Shown piece by piece: positions 26,967-36,169 of a stretch of DNA of 64,000 nucleotides. The notes under the pieces were generated by a model. That model made no database searches, was not told the DNA's origin, and saw only the letters and a list, made by a program, of their open reading frames with translations. The DNA lies in NCBI GenBank assembly GCA_002632325.1, contig NSJK01000002.1, positions 217,576 through 281,575 on the forward strand, written 5' to 3'. Source of the DNA: Lysobacterales bacterium. GTDB taxonomy: Bacteria > Pseudomonadota > Gammaproteobacteria > Xanthomonadales > Rhodanobacteraceae. Each line of letters begins with the position of its first letter. Within the stretch, counting starts at the first letter, position 1. The position numbers and the translations under genes were made by a program.

Positions 26967-29810
26967 ATGGAAAAGAGTTTCGAGCCCGGCCAGATCGAGT
27001 CCAAGTGGTATGCCCGTTGGGAAGCCGACGGTGATTTTCAGCCGCGCGGCGACGGCACGCCCTACTGCATCCTGCTGCCGCCGCCCAACGTCACCGGCAC
27101 CTTGCACATGGGCCATGCCTTCCAGCAGACGGTCATGGACGCCCTGATCCGCTACCAACGCATGCGCGGCGCGCGCACGCTGTGGCAGGGCGGCACCGAC
27201 CATGCCGGCATCGCCACCCAGAAGATCGTCGAGAACCAGCTCGCCGCCGACGGCAAGTCACGCCACGATCTCGGCCGGGAGGCCTTCATCGATCGCGTCT
27301 GGCAGTGGAAGCAGCAATCGGGTTCGACGATCAGCCATCAGATGCGTCGCCTGGGCGCCTCGATCGACTGGTCGCGCGAGCGCTTCACGATGGATGCGGG
27401 CCTGTCCGCCGCGGTCAAGCGCGTGTTCGTGCAGTGGTATCGCGACGGCCTGCTCTATCGCGGCCGGCGACTGGTCAACTGGGATCCGGTGCTGATGACC
27501 GCGGTGTCGGACCTGGAAGTGGACAATCAGGAAAAGGACGGCTCGCTGTGGTCGATCCGCTATCCCGCCAGCGATGGCGGTGAAGGTCTGGTCGTCGCCA
27601 CCACGCGCCCGGAGACCATGCTCGGCGATGTCGCGGTCGCGGTGCATCCCGAGGATGAGCGTTATCAAACGCTGATCGGAAAAACGCTCAGATTGCCGCT
27701 GTCCGATCGCGAGATCCCGGTGATCGCCGATGACTACGTCGATCGCGAATTCGGCACCGGCTGCGTCAAGATCACGCCCGCGCACGATTTCAACGACTGG
27801 CAAATCGGCGCGCGTCACCAGCTCACGCCGCTCACGATCCTCACGCTCGACGCCAAGGTCAACGACAACGCGCCCGAGAAATATCGCGGCCTGGATCGCT
27901 ATGCCGCGCGCAAGGCCGTGCTTGCCGATCTCGAAGCCGCGGGCCTGCTGGTGGAGACCAAGAAGCACAAGCTGCAGGTGCCGGTGAGCCAGCGCAGCGA
28001 GGCGATCATCGAACCGATGCTCACCGACCAGTGGTTCCTCGACCTCACCAGCGACACACGCGTCGATGGCAAGCCCGGGCCCGGTGGGCGCAAGGCGATC
28101 ACCGAGCCCGCGCTGGCCGCGGTGCGCGATGGCGCGATCCGCTTCGTGCCCGACAACTGGGCGAGCACCTACAACCAGTGGCTCGAAAACATCCAGGACT
28201 GGTGCGTGAGCCGCCAGCTCTGGTGGGGCCACCAGATTCCCGCGTGGTACGACGAAACCGGCACGGTCTTCGTCGGCGAAGACGAGGCTGATGCGATCGC
28301 GCATGCACCACACAAGCCGGTCGGCGCGCTGCGTCAGGATCCCGACGTGCTCGACACCTGGTTTTCCTCGGCACTGTGGCCGTTCTCGACCATGGGCTGG
28401 CCCAATGCGGGCGACACCATCGAAGACGGCACGCCGGTCGCCAATTGGAGCCGCGATCAGGCCTATCTGCCCAGCGCAGTGCTGGTCACGGGTTTCGACA
28501 TCATCTTCTTCTGGGTCGCGCGCATGGTGATGGCGACCCGGTATTTCACCGGCAAGGTGCCGTTCCGCGAGGTCTACATCAATGCCATCGTGCGTGATGC
28601 CGAAGGCCAGAAGATGTCCAAGTCCAAGGGCAACACGATCGATCCGCTCGATCTCATCGACGGCATCGAACTCGAAGCGCTGGTGAAGAAATCGACTGCC
28701 TCGCTGCTGATCCCGCAGGTGCGCGAAAAGGTCGAAAAGCGCATCCGCAAGGATTATCCGCAAGGCATCGCCGCGGTCGGCACCGATGCGCTGCGCTTCA
28801 CCTTCGCGGCGCTGGCGACCTATGGCCGTACGATCAATTTCGACCTCAAGCGCGCCGAAGGCTACAAGGCGTTCTGCAACAAGTTGTGGAATGCGGCGCG
28901 TTTCGTGCTCATGAACACGGCGGAATCCGGCCATCCGGTCGCGGCGGGCGGCACGCCGATGCCACGCACCGCCGCCGAGCACTGGATCCTCGCGCGTCTG
29001 CGCGCGACGCTCGCCGAAGTCGAAATGCAGATGCAGGTCTACCGCTTCGATCTCGTCGCCCAGGCGCTCTACGAGTTCGTCTGGAACGAGTACTGCGACT
29101 GGTTCGTCGAACTGGCCAAACCCGCGCTGAGTGGCGAGGACGCCGCGGCTGCGGCCTCCACGCGCCACACCCTGCTGGTCGTGCTCGAAGCCGCATTGCG
29201 CGCCTTGCACCCGATCACGCCCTTCATCACCGAAGAGATCTACCAGACGGTTGCGCCCTTGCTCGGACTCAAGGAAGCCAGCATCGCCAAGCGTCCGTTC
29301 CCGCGTGGCGAGGAACTGCCGGCCGACGACGCCAAGGCGAGTTCCGACATCGAATGGCTGCGCAGCGTGCTCACCCAGGTGCGCCGCATCCGCAGCGAGA
29401 TGAACATCGCACCGGGCAAGGCGATCCCTTTGCTCTATGCCGGCGGCGATGCCGGCGATCACACGCGCATCGAAGCCTTCGCGGCGCAGATCGCGTTTCT
29501 CGCCAAGGCACAGTCGCAGCAGCGCCTTGTTGCCAACGAAGCCGAGCCGCTCGCGGCTGCGGGCATCGTCGGCAGCCTCAAGGTGCTGATCCCGCTGGCC
29601 GGACTCATCGATCTGGACGCCGAGCGGCAGCGCATCGAGCGCGAGATCAAGCGCATCGCCGGGGAACTGGACAAGTCCAGCGCCAAACTTGCCAACTTCG
29701 GCCCGAATACGCCAGCCGCGGTCATCGACAAGGAACGCCAGCGACTGGCCGAATTCGAGGCCACGCTGGCGACGCTGCGCGCGCAGTTCGACCGGCTGAG
29801 GCAGGCATGA
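26967..29810 (+). CDS. valS: Valyl-tRNA synthetase
   Basis: Class I aminoacyl-tRNA synthetase charging tRNA-Val. The 947-residue protein has the HIGH-type motif [16 protein letters not shown] (HMGH at 47-50), an inserted editing domain with [17 protein letters not shown], the KMSKS loop at 549-553, an anticodon-binding domain and a C-terminal coiled coil beginning [20 protein letters not shown]. The ATG at 26967 follows the predicted promoter and gives the normal start. It is convergent with rimI. Confidence 0.96.
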   Translation: MEKSFEPGQIESKWYARWEADGDFQPRGDGTPYCILLPPPNVTGTLHMGHAFQQTVMDALIRYQRMRGARTLWQGGTDHAGIATQKIVENQLAADGKSRHDLGREAFIDRVWQWKQQSGSTISHQMRRLGASIDWSRERFTMDAGLSAAVKRVFVQWYRDGLLYRGRRLVNWDPVLMTAVSDLEVDNQEKDGSLWSIRYPASDGGEGLVVATTRPETMLGDVAVAVHPEDERYQTLIGKTLRLPLSDREIPVIADDYVDREFGTGCVKITPAHDFNDWQIGARHQLTPLTILTLDAKVNDNAPEKYRGLDRYAARKAVLADLEAAGLLVETKKHKLQVPVSQRSEAIIEPMLTDQWFLDLTSDTRVDGKPGPGGRKAITEPALAAVRDGAIRFVPDNWASTYNQWLENIQDWCVSRQLWWGHQIPAWYDETGTVFVGEDEADAIAHAPHKPVGALRQDPDVLDTWFSSALWPFSTMGWPNAGDTIEDGTPVANWSRDQAYLPSAVLVTGFDIIFFWVARMVMATRYFTGKVPFREVYINAIVRDAEGQKMSKSKGNTIDPLDLIDGIELEALVKKSTASLLIPQVREKVEKRIRKDYPQGIAAVGTDALRFTFAALATYGRTINFDLKRAEGYKAFCNKLWNAARFVLMNTAESGHPVAAGGTPMPRTAAEHWILARLRATLAEVEMQMQVYRFDLVAQALYEFVWNEYCDWFVELAKPALSGEDAAAAASTRHTLLVVLEAALRALHPITPFITEEIYQTVAPLLGLKEASIAKRPFPRGEELPADDAKASSDIEWLRSVLTQVRRIRSEMNIAPGKAIPLLYAGGDAGDHTRIEAFAAQIAFLAKAQSQQRLVANEAEPLAAAGIVGSLKVLIPLAGLIDLDAERQRIEREIKRIAGELDKSSAKLANFGPNTPAAVIDKERQRLAEFEATLATLRAQFDRLRQA

Positions 29811-29846
29811 GCAGGGCGCCGGCACGCACGCGCGCCGGCCTGCTCA
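29808..29846. terminator. Bidirectional hairpin over the valS and rimI stop codons
   Basis: Left arm TGAGCAG plus GCCGGC (29808-29823, three bases unpaired) pairs with GCCGGC plus CTGCTCA (29834-29846). The valS stop TGA and the complement of the rimI stop lie inside the opposite arms of the stem. There is no T-run. Confidence 0.55.
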
Positions 29847-30320
29847 CTCGGCGGCGAGCAACTCCATCGCCATCACGATCGCGTCCTCGCGGCCGCGCCG
29901 TGCCGGGTAGTAATTCGGCCGGCGACCGAATTCGTTGAAGCCGATCGATTCGTAGAGCCCGATCGCGCGCAGGTTCGATGGTCGCACTTCGAGATAGACG
30001 CGCTCGACGCGCTGCCAGCGCGCGATGTCGATCAGGCGTTTGACGATGCGGCGACCATGGCCCTGCCCGTGCAGCACCGGCGCGACACAGACATTGAGCA
30101 CGTGCGCCTCGCCAGCCGCGCACGAGAGCACGCCGTAGCCGATCGTGGCGACCCCGTCGTTGAGCACGATGCAGTCATAGCCCGCGCGCAGACAGTCGGC
30201 AAAAATGCCGCGCGTCCACGGGAATTCATAGGCGAGCGCCTCCAATGCGGCCACCGCATCGACATCCTCGGCGCGCATGCGGCGGAATTCGGCAGGTCTG
30301 GGCTTGAGGATCGCAACCAC
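29844..30320 (-). CDS. rimI: RimI, ribosomal protein S18 alanine N-acetyltransferase
   Basis: GNAT enzyme that acetylates the N-terminal alanine of S18. The product shows RRMRAEDVDAVAALEALAYEFPWT at the start, ahead of the acetyl-CoA loop LHGQGHGRRIVKRLI and the C-terminal signature LEVRPSNLRAIGLYESIGF. The open frame runs to 30548; I chose the GTG at 30320 because AGGGGGG lies ten bases upstream and the 158-residue length suits RimI. holD lies upstream, as in E. coli. Confidence 0.88.
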   Translation of the reverse strand: MVAILKPRPAEFRRMRAEDVDAVAALEALAYEFPWTRGIFADCLRAGYDCIVLNDGVATIGYGVLSCAAGEAHVLNVCVAPVLHGQGHGRRIVKRLIDIARWQRVERVYLEVRPSNLRAIGLYESIGFNEFGRRPNYYPARRGREDAIVMAMELLAAE

Positions 30321-30465
30321 GACGTTGTCGCCCCCCCTGAATCGGATCGTGTTCAGCGCAGCATCGGCGATGATCTTGCCACCAAACCATGGGCGCGAGC
30401 GCTGCGTGATTGCGTTCGGGCGGCGCAATGCCGCCACTGGTCGGGAAAAGCCGATCCGAGGCGCT

Positions 30466-30942
30466 TCAGACCGCGATCTCGCCACAGCTGCGCAGCTCGC
30501 GCAGCAGGCGCTTGAGTTCGCCCCACAGCGCGCGCTTGGCCAAGGCATTGCCGCGCAGTTGTGCGGGTTCGTCGACTGCGACCCAGCCGATTTGCGCCTG
30601 TTGCCGTGCGCTGAGCAGGGCGCCTACCGCTCGCGCCTGCGCCTGACCGAAGACCACGAGTGCTTTCGCCGCAGCGATCGGTGCTTGCGCATCGGCGCGC
30701 GTGACCGCGCTGGAAAGTCCGGCGAAGCTCAGCGTGCGGGCCACCGCGTTGAGCAGCGGATCCTCGCCGCCCGCGTGCAACAGAAGCACGGACGCCGCAT
30801 CCGCGATGGGCAGATGATGCAGCGCCGATGCGGTGACTGCCGCGGTCGCGGATATCGGCCCTGCTTCAGCCGGGGCCACACGGGGCAGATACAGGTCGAT
30901 GCCCATCTCGGCCAGACGCAGACGGCGTGCCTGCTCAGTCAT
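30466..30942 (-). CDS. holD: Probable DNA polymerase III psi subunit
   Basis: The 158-residue product starts RRLRLAEMGIDLYLPR, matching the psi N-terminal chi-binding peptide (in E. coli a LQQLGITQW-type segment). It has the same layout as psi: a central LVVFG strand region, then QLRGNALAKRALWGELKRLL, corresponding to the NPTARAALWQQI end of E. coli HolD. It precedes rimI, exactly as holD does in E. coli, and chi (holC) is 4 kb away. Psi diverges fast and is often annotated as hypothetical. The assignment combines weak sequence similarity with strong synteny. It overlaps the preceding lipoprotein gene by 8 bp. Confidence 0.72.
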   Translation of the reverse strand: MTEQARRLRLAEMGIDLYLPRVAPAEAGPISATAAVTASALHHLPIADAASVLLLHAGGEDPLLNAVARTLSFAGLSSAVTRADAQAPIAAAKALVVFGQAQARAVGALLSARQQAQIGWVAVDEPAQLRGNALAKRALWGELKRLLRELRSCGEIAV

Positions 30943-31543
30943 GCACGCTTACCTCGCTCTTGCGCAGGTCGGCGTAGAAACGTGCAAACACGCGATCGAT
31001 CGCCGCGCCATAGGCATCGACACTGGCCTTGAGTTCCTTGCCGATTGCAGGCTCGCTTTCGACATAGCGCGCATTGACGAGGCTTTCGCCACTGGCCGTG
31101 GTCGCCTGCAGCTTGAGTGCGACTTCGACCTGCCAACCCGCTTCGGCCTGCGGTACGCGATCCATGCGCAACAGGACACCCTGGATGCGCAGCGCGCCAC
31201 GACTGGCCGGGAGTTCGTCAGTGACTTCACGTGCCCAGCCGGTACCACGCAAGGCCGCGATCAGGCGCCGCTGCAGAAACCGCGTCGGTGGATCGGCCCA
31301 AACCTGGTAGTGGTATTGGCGCAACTGCTGCGCCTGCGGATCGAGCGCGTAGACCAGCGCGGTGTCGGCGTACAGCCCGTCGGCAGCGAAGGCCTCGACC
31401 TCGACAAGCTCGTGACGCGGCGCAGGCATTGCCTCGAGCGGCGCGGCCGGCGGCAGGCGATACCAGGTGAAGTCGGGCACGGTCGGCGAGCTGCACGCGG
31501 CGAGCGCGAGCAAGGCAATCGGCAGGCAGGAACGAACCTTCAT
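30935..31543 (-). CDS. PqiC/ABC-transport auxiliary lipoprotein of the Mla-type system
   Basis: Predicted lipoprotein of 202 residues: signal MKVRSCLPIALL and lipobox LAAC followed by SS. The mature part (DFTWYRLPP, then VEVEAFAADGLYADTALVYALDP, YHYQVWADPP and LQRRLIAALRG) matches the ABC-type transport auxiliary family (formerly DUF330) that accompanies MCE transporters. Such proteins probably dock the MCE channel at the outer membrane. The ATG overlaps the mlaD stop by 4 bp. Confidence 0.85.
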   Translation of the reverse strand: MKVRSCLPIALLALAACSSPTVPDFTWYRLPPAAPLEAMPAPRHELVEVEAFAADGLYADTALVYALDPQAQQLRQYHYQVWADPPTRFLQRRLIAALRGTGWAREVTDELPASRGALRIQGVLLRMDRVPQAEAGWQVEVALKLQATTASGESLVNARYVESEPAIGKELKASVDAYGAAIDRVFARFYADLRKSEVSVHD

Positions 31544-32466
31544 TGCGCTTCTCCGTCGGGCCGATCGGCCTTGGGCGAGAGGATCAGGCGATTGGGATGC
31601 AGGCGGATCTCGCGGCTGAACTCATCGAGGTTGCGCGAGGAGGATTCCAGATGATGGGTGATGACATCGATGCGACTCGACAGCGCCTGCAACAATTCGC
31701 TCAAATCCTGAACCGAGCGGCGCACGTCGGCACGATTGTCCTTGGCGATACCAGAAAGGTCGGCGAGTGTCTGATCGAGCGTGGCGCGGGTGTGGCGCAA
31801 TTCGGCGGCCAGATCGCGTGCTTGGCCGAGGATCGTGGTCAAGGCCTTGCGGTTGTCGGGCTTGAGCACGTCATCGAGCGAAGCCGACACGCCGGTCATG
31901 CGCTCGAGCAGGACGCGGGTCTGATCGAGGATCGCCGGCGCTCGCGAGTCGATTGCGCCACCGATCGAATCGACGCGCTGCGACAGCGTGCGCACCAGCG
32001 GCTCGATCTGGGTGCGCGTGAGCGCGCTGATTTCCACCGCCAGATCATTCATCGCCACGAACATGTTGGCGCCTTCCTCGCCCCGGATCTCGGCGCCGGG
32101 CTTGAGCAGATCCTTGCTCGTACCCTCGTGGATGCCGATCGAAACATCGGCGAGCAGACCGCTCGACTGCAGCCGTGCGAGGCTGTCGGCGGGAATCGAC
32201 CAGTCGCGACGGACATGCAGCACGACCTTGTAGCGCGTACCCTGCGCGCTGCGCTCGGGCGTGATGGTGCCGATCTGACCGACGCGATAGCCTTCGTAGA
32301 ACACCGGCGCGCCGTAGCGCAGGCCGGTGACATTGCGATAGCGCACCAGATAATCGCTGCTGGCCATGCCGCGTCCGGTAATCAGCGCGAGCGCCACCAG
32401 CAGCAGGATCGCCGCGATCACGACCACCGCGCCAACCAGGGTGTAGTTGATGGTGTCGCGTTTCAC
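31540..32466 (-). CDS. MlaD-like MCE-domain protein
   Basis: Membrane-anchored periplasmic substrate-binding subunit of a lipid ABC transporter. One N-terminal helix (YTLVGAVVVIAAILLLVALAL) is followed by an MCE domain with VTGLRYGAPVFYEGYRVGQI and SSGLLADVSIGI, then a long helical C-terminus with repeated heptads (about 130-300), which may form a tube. I chose the GTG at 32466 because GGAGG lies five bases upstream; a GTG four codons earlier is possible. The longer helical tail suggests the MlaX/PqiC-type branch rather than classic MlaD. Confidence 0.88.
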   Translation of the reverse strand: MKRDTINYTLVGAVVVIAAILLLVALALITGRGMASSDYLVRYRNVTGLRYGAPVFYEGYRVGQIGTITPERSAQGTRYKVVLHVRRDWSIPADSLARLQSSGLLADVSIGIHEGTSKDLLKPGAEIRGEEGANMFVAMNDLAVEISALTRTQIEPLVRTLSQRVDSIGGAIDSRAPAILDQTRVLLERMTGVSASLDDVLKPDNRKALTTILGQARDLAAELRHTRATLDQTLADLSGIAKDNRADVRRSVQDLSELLQALSSRIDVITHHLESSSRNLDEFSREIRLHPNRLILSPKADRPDGEAQ

Positions 32467-32518
32467 GATCGCCTCCACGAAATCGCGCTGCGCCGGCAGC
32501 TCGACACTCTACCAAGTC

Positions 32519-33319
32519 TCATGTCTGCTCCTGGGTCAGTCGGCGCAAATAGGCCTCGGCATCGACCTGCATCTCGCGCGGACGACGATTGAGCAAGTCC
32601 TGGATGCGCTCGTTATCGGCGGCACGCACCTGCGCCACGCTGCCGGTCAGCAGCACCCGACCCTGATCGAGCACGGTGATGGTGTCGGCAATCTTGAACG
32701 CGCTTTCGAGTTCATGGGTGACGACGACGATGGTCATGCGCAGCGCGTCGCGCAGACGCAGGATCAACTCGTCGAGCTCGGCCGACACCACCGGATCCAA
32801 TCCGGCCGATGGCTCGTCGAAGAACAGCAGGCGCGGGTCCATCACGATCGCGCGCGCGAGCGCCGCGCGCTTGACCATGCCGCCCGAGAGCTGACTCGGC
32901 ATGAGGTCCTGAAAGCCGCCGAGGTTGACCACTTCGAGCTTGAGCCGGCTCATGATGCGGATCGTGGATTCATCCAGATCGGTATGTTCGCGCAAGGGCA
33001 GCGCGACGTTCTCACCCACGCTGAGCGAGGTCAGCAGGGCGCCGCCCTGAAACGACACGCCGATGCGCTTGCGCACATCGAGCCGCTCGCGCTCGCTGGC
33101 CTTGCCCATGTCCACGCCGAACAGTCGCACGCTGCCCGCCGCCGGTCGCTGCAGGCCGAGCAGATGGCGCAGCAGGGTGGACTTGCCCGAACCCGAGCCG
33201 CCCATGATCACGCGGATTTCGCCGGACGTGACCGTGAAATCGACCGCATGCAGAACCTGACGCTGGCCGTACCAGGCGTCGAGCTTGTCGACTTCGATCA
33301 GGGGCGCGGTGGCATTCAT
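32519..33319 (-). CDS. MlaF-like ABC transporter ATPase
   Basis: ATPase driving the lipid transporter. The 266-residue protein has Walker A GGSGSGKST, Q-loop SFQGGALL, signature LSGGMVKRAALARAI, Walker B LLFFDEPSAGLDP and switch His in VVVTHE. The SFQGGALLTSLSVGENVALPL segment is typical of MlaF/Ttg2A. The open frame runs much further upstream but that part overlaps mlaE and is not coding; the ATG at 33319 overlaps the mlaE stop by 4 bp. Confidence 0.93.
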   Translation of the reverse strand: MNATAPLIEVDKLDAWYGQRQVLHAVDFTVTSGEIRVIMGGSGSGKSTLLRHLLGLQRPAAGSVRLFGVDMGKASERERLDVRKRIGVSFQGGALLTSLSVGENVALPLREHTDLDESTIRIMSRLKLEVVNLGGFQDLMPSQLSGGMVKRAALARAIVMDPRLLFFDEPSAGLDPVVSAELDELILRLRDALRMTIVVVTHELESAFKIADTITVLDQGRVLLTGSVAQVRAADNERIQDLLNRRPREMQVDAEAYLRRLTQEQT

Positions 33320-34113
33320 CGGTTGATGAAAAACGAAAAGACCATGTCGACAACGATGATCCAGCAGATCGACAGCACCACCGCGCGCGTGGTCGCGCGG
33401 CCAACACCTTCGGCACCGCCCGTCACCGAAAACCCCGTGCTCACACCGATCAGCGTGATCAGCAACGCGAACACCACGCTCTTGGACAAGCCCTGCCAGA
33501 CATCGCCCGGCGTGAGCAGGGACAGGGTCTGCAGCAGATAGGCGCTGGGCGTGACGTTCAGCGCGGGCGCGCTGTAGAGCGCCGCGCCGATGATCGCCAC
33601 CGCGTTGGCGAAGATCGTCAGCACCGGCAGCATCACCAGCATCGCGATCAGGGCCGGCGCGACCAGATAGCGCACCGGCTCGATGCCGATCACCGCGAGC
33701 GCGTCGACTTCCTGCGACACGCTCATCGAACCGATCCGCGCCGCCAGCGCCGAGCCGGAGCGACCGGCGACGAGAATCGCGGTGATCAGCGCGCCGAATT
33801 CGCGCGTCACCGACTTGGCCACCGCCACCACCACCTGCGACTGCGCGCCAAACTCGGCCAGCGAGGCGATGAACTGGATGCCGAGCATGAGCCCGACGGT
33901 GAAACCGAGCAGGGCAACGATCGGCAAGGCATCGACGCCGATCTCGCGCATCTGGCGGACGATCGCGGCCAGTCGCACGCGTTGTCCGAGGCGCCGACCG
34001 GCAACGCAGTAGTACAAGGATTCCACCAGCAGCATCGCCGCGTAGCCCACGCCGGAGATGGCCCCGATCGTGGCCCGGCCCAAGCCCTGCAGCGGACGCT
34101 CGAGTGCACTCAT
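33316..34113 (-). CDS. MlaE-like ABC transporter permease
   Basis: Inner-membrane permease of the MlaE/YrbE family (265 residues, about five or six helices). Family motifs are AILVAGRSGSALAARIGSM, the MlaF-coupling region SQEVDALAVIGIEPVRYLVAP, and a C-terminal STGFSVTGGAEGVG-type stretch. The ATG overlaps the preceding STAS gene by 4 bp. The complex probably moves phospholipids between membranes; the direction cannot be told from sequence. Confidence 0.93.
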   Translation of the reverse strand: MSALERPLQGLGRATIGAISGVGYAAMLLVESLYYCVAGRRLGQRVRLAAIVRQMREIGVDALPIVALLGFTVGLMLGIQFIASLAEFGAQSQVVVAVAKSVTREFGALITAILVAGRSGSALAARIGSMSVSQEVDALAVIGIEPVRYLVAPALIAMLVMLPVLTIFANAVAIIGAALYSAPALNVTPSAYLLQTLSLLTPGDVWQGLSKSVVFALLITLIGVSTGFSVTGGAEGVGRATTRAVVLSICWIIVVDMVFSFFINR

Positions 34114-34454
34114 GCCGGCGCAGTGAGTGCCGCAGCGTTGGCCACGATCTTGAACACCTGATCGAGACGCGCCAACTCGAGCACGGCGCGCACCGCGGCG
34201 CTCGGTGCCACCAGCGCGAAGCCCAAGCCCTGTGCACGCGCCTTCTGCAGACCCTCGACCAGCGCCGCGATCCCCGAGGAGTCGATGTAGTCGACCGCCG
34301 ACAGATCGATACCGACCGGCTTGCCTGCATCGAAGGCAGCCAGCACCGCGCGGCGCACGTCTTGTGTCCATGACAGGTCGACTTCACCGCGCAGGCGAAT
34401 CAGCACCTGGCCTGACGCGTCCTCGCGCAGGATTTCGTTGGGATTGGCAGTCAT
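34110..34454 (-). CDS. STAS-domain protein, anti-anti-sigma (SpoIIAA) type, in the MlaB position
   Basis: A 114-residue single STAS domain. GIDLSAVDYIDSSGIAALVEGL carries the DSSG motif (residues 58-61) whose serine is the phospho-acceptor in SpoIIAA/RsbV. E. coli MlaB, the STAS subunit of MlaFEDB, has TGG there and is not known to be phosphorylated. The gene overlaps mlaE downstream and the phosphatase/kinase gene upstream, each by 4 bp. It could be a transporter subunit, a sigma-pathway antagonist, or both. The family is sure; the role is inferred. Confidence 0.88.
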   Translation of the reverse strand: MTANPNEILREDASGQVLIRLRGEVDLSWTQDVRRAVLAAFDAGKPVGIDLSAVDYIDSSGIAALVEGLQKARAQGLGFALVAPSAAVRAVLELARLDQVFKIVANAAALTAPA

Positions 34455-36169
34455 GCCTCGTCGGCCTCCGCGTGGCTCCACGATTCGATGCGTTTGCACA
34501 GCACCAGTCGATTGCCGCTGCCATCGGCGAGCGGCTCGATGTGCCATTGATCCATGATCGTGTCGATGAAGGCGATGCCGAGACCGCCGCTGCGACATTC
34601 ACCCAGCGTACCGGGCTTGAGCCGGGCCGGATCGGTGAGCGGCGCCGAATCGACGAGCTCGATCGTCAGCACGGCATCGTGGCGCAAGGCGCGCAGCGCG
34701 ATCACGCCCTCGCCGCAGGCGCCGTAACCATGCCGGATGATGTTGGTGCAGGCTTCGTCCACGGCGAGCACGAGACGATCGCGCAGCGTGGGTTCGATGT
34801 GCTGCGCATCGAAGGCGGCGCGCAGTTCCACGCGCAGCGCACGCAAGGCGTCGGCACGCGCAGGCAGTACCCGCGTGTACAGCAGTTCGGGAAGTTCGGC
34901 CTGCGGCGCCTGGATCAACAATAAAGTGGTGTCATCGACCAAATGCATGCGTCGCAGGTCGCCGAGCAGGGCGCGCACGCGTGCGGCCGGACTTTGCTGC
35001 GCATGGCGGTCGATCAGTGCGCGCAGACCTTCGAGCCCGATGCGTGCCCCATTGGCGTCGCGCACGTCGGTGGCACCGTCGGAGAAGGCATAGAACACGC
35101 CATCGCCGAGTTCGACCTCATGCTGCGCAAACTCGATCCCGGCGACGATGCCCAGCGGCGGGCCATCGGCGATCTGCTCGCTCCATTGTCCGTCGCGATG
35201 CACGAGGATCGGCGGAAAACCTGCGCTGGCGAACTGCACGCGCGTGGCAGCGCGATCGCAATAGCCGACCACGACACAGACGAAGCGGCCTTCGCGCACG
35301 GTTTCAACCAGTTCCTGATTGGCCTGCGCGAGCCAGGCCGATGGCGCAAGCCCTTGCTTGCCGATCCAGCGCAGCAGCCCCGCCGCGCGCACCATGAGCA
35401 GGGCCGCATCCAGACCCTTTCCGGAAACATCGCCGATCACGAAGGCGATGCGGCCATCGGCGAGTTCGAAATGATCGAAGAAATCGCCTGACATCTCGTG
35501 TGCGGGGCGATTGACGCCGAGCACCGGAAAATCATCACGCCGGCGGCGCGGCAACAATGACTTCTGCAGGTGACGGGCGAGATCGAACTCGCGCTTGAGA
35601 CGTTGCTGCTCCAGCAGTTCGCCCGCCATGCGCGCGCTGTTGATCGCCAGCGCGGCCGGCGCCGCGACCAGTTCGAGCAGGCGTGCATCGGCAGACGAAA
35701 ACGGGCGGCCATCACGCCGGTTGACGATCTCGATCACGCCAATCGGGCCGGCAGCGGTGCGCAAGGGTGCGCAGACCAGGCTGCGCGTGGCGAAGCCGGT
35801 GGCCTCGTCGGCTGCGCGCCACACGCGTGCGTCGTTGGCGGCATCGGTCACCAGTTGTGTCGCGTCCTCGGCCGCAGCGCGCCCGACCACGCCCTGCCCG
35901 GGCGCAAGCCGCATTCCGGCGACATCGACCGGACCGCTGCAGATGCGGCACTCGAGCACCTCGCGGCGGGCGTCGAACAGAAACAGCGCGATGCCCTCGA
36001 CGCCGAGAAAATCACGCAAGCGCGTGATCACCTCCGACAGGGTCTGCTGCAGGTCGAGCGATACCGCGAGCGAGCGCGACAGCTCGGCGAGAAAGGCCAG
36101 CGCATCGTCCGCGCGTGCCGACGCCTCGGGCGCAGGCGCGGCAACGACACGCGGGCGCGGCGAAGTCAT
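34451..36169 (-). CDS. GAF - SpoIIE/PP2C phosphatase - RsbW-like kinase hybrid
   Basis: A 572-residue cytoplasmic protein with three modules. GAF sensor, about 25-175. SpoIIE-type PP2C phosphatase, about 210-420, with metal ligands in MSGDFFD (Asp229), GDVSGKG (Asp247), SDGATD (Asp364) and VDDTTLLL. HATPase_c of the RsbW/SpoIIAB kind, about 440-562, with N box AVDEACTNIIRHGYG and G2 box GGLGIAF. The G1 motif reads VDSAPLTDP, so the usual DxG glycine is replaced by Ala. The hybrid could both phosphorylate and dephosphorylate the STAS protein encoded next. It overlaps pssA by 4 bp (ATGA). Confidence 0.88.
   Translation of the reverse strand: MTSPRPRVVAAPAPEASARADDALAFLAELSRSLAVSLDLQQTLSEVITRLRDFLGVEGIALFLFDARREVLECRICSGPVDVAGMRLAPGQGVVGRAAAEDATQLVTDAANDARVWRAADEATGFATRSLVCAPLRTAAGPIGVIEIVNRRDGRPFSSADARLLELVAAPAALAINSARMAGELLEQQRLKREFDLARHLQKSLLPRRRRDDFPVLGVNRPAHEMSGDFFDHFELADGRIAFVIGDVSGKGLDAALLMVRAAGLLRWIGKQGLAPSAWLAQANQELVETVREGRFVCVVVGYCDRAATRVQFASAGFPPILVHRDGQWSEQIADGPPLGIVAGIEFAQHEVELGDGVFYAFSDGATDVRDANGARIGLEGLRALIDRHAQQSPAARVRALLGDLRRMHLVDDTTLLLIQAPQAELPELLYTRVLPARADALRALRVELRAAFDAQHIEPTLRDRLVLAVDEACTNIIRHGYGACGEGVIALRALRHDAVLTIELVDSAPLTDPARLKPGTLGECRSGGLGIAFIDTIMDQWHIEPLADGSGNRLVLCKRIESWSHAEADEA

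Noticed and set aside
27258..29825. An 855-codon frame antisense to valS
   Set aside because: It is the mirror of a GC-rich synthetase gene; the valS motifs are complete on the other strand.
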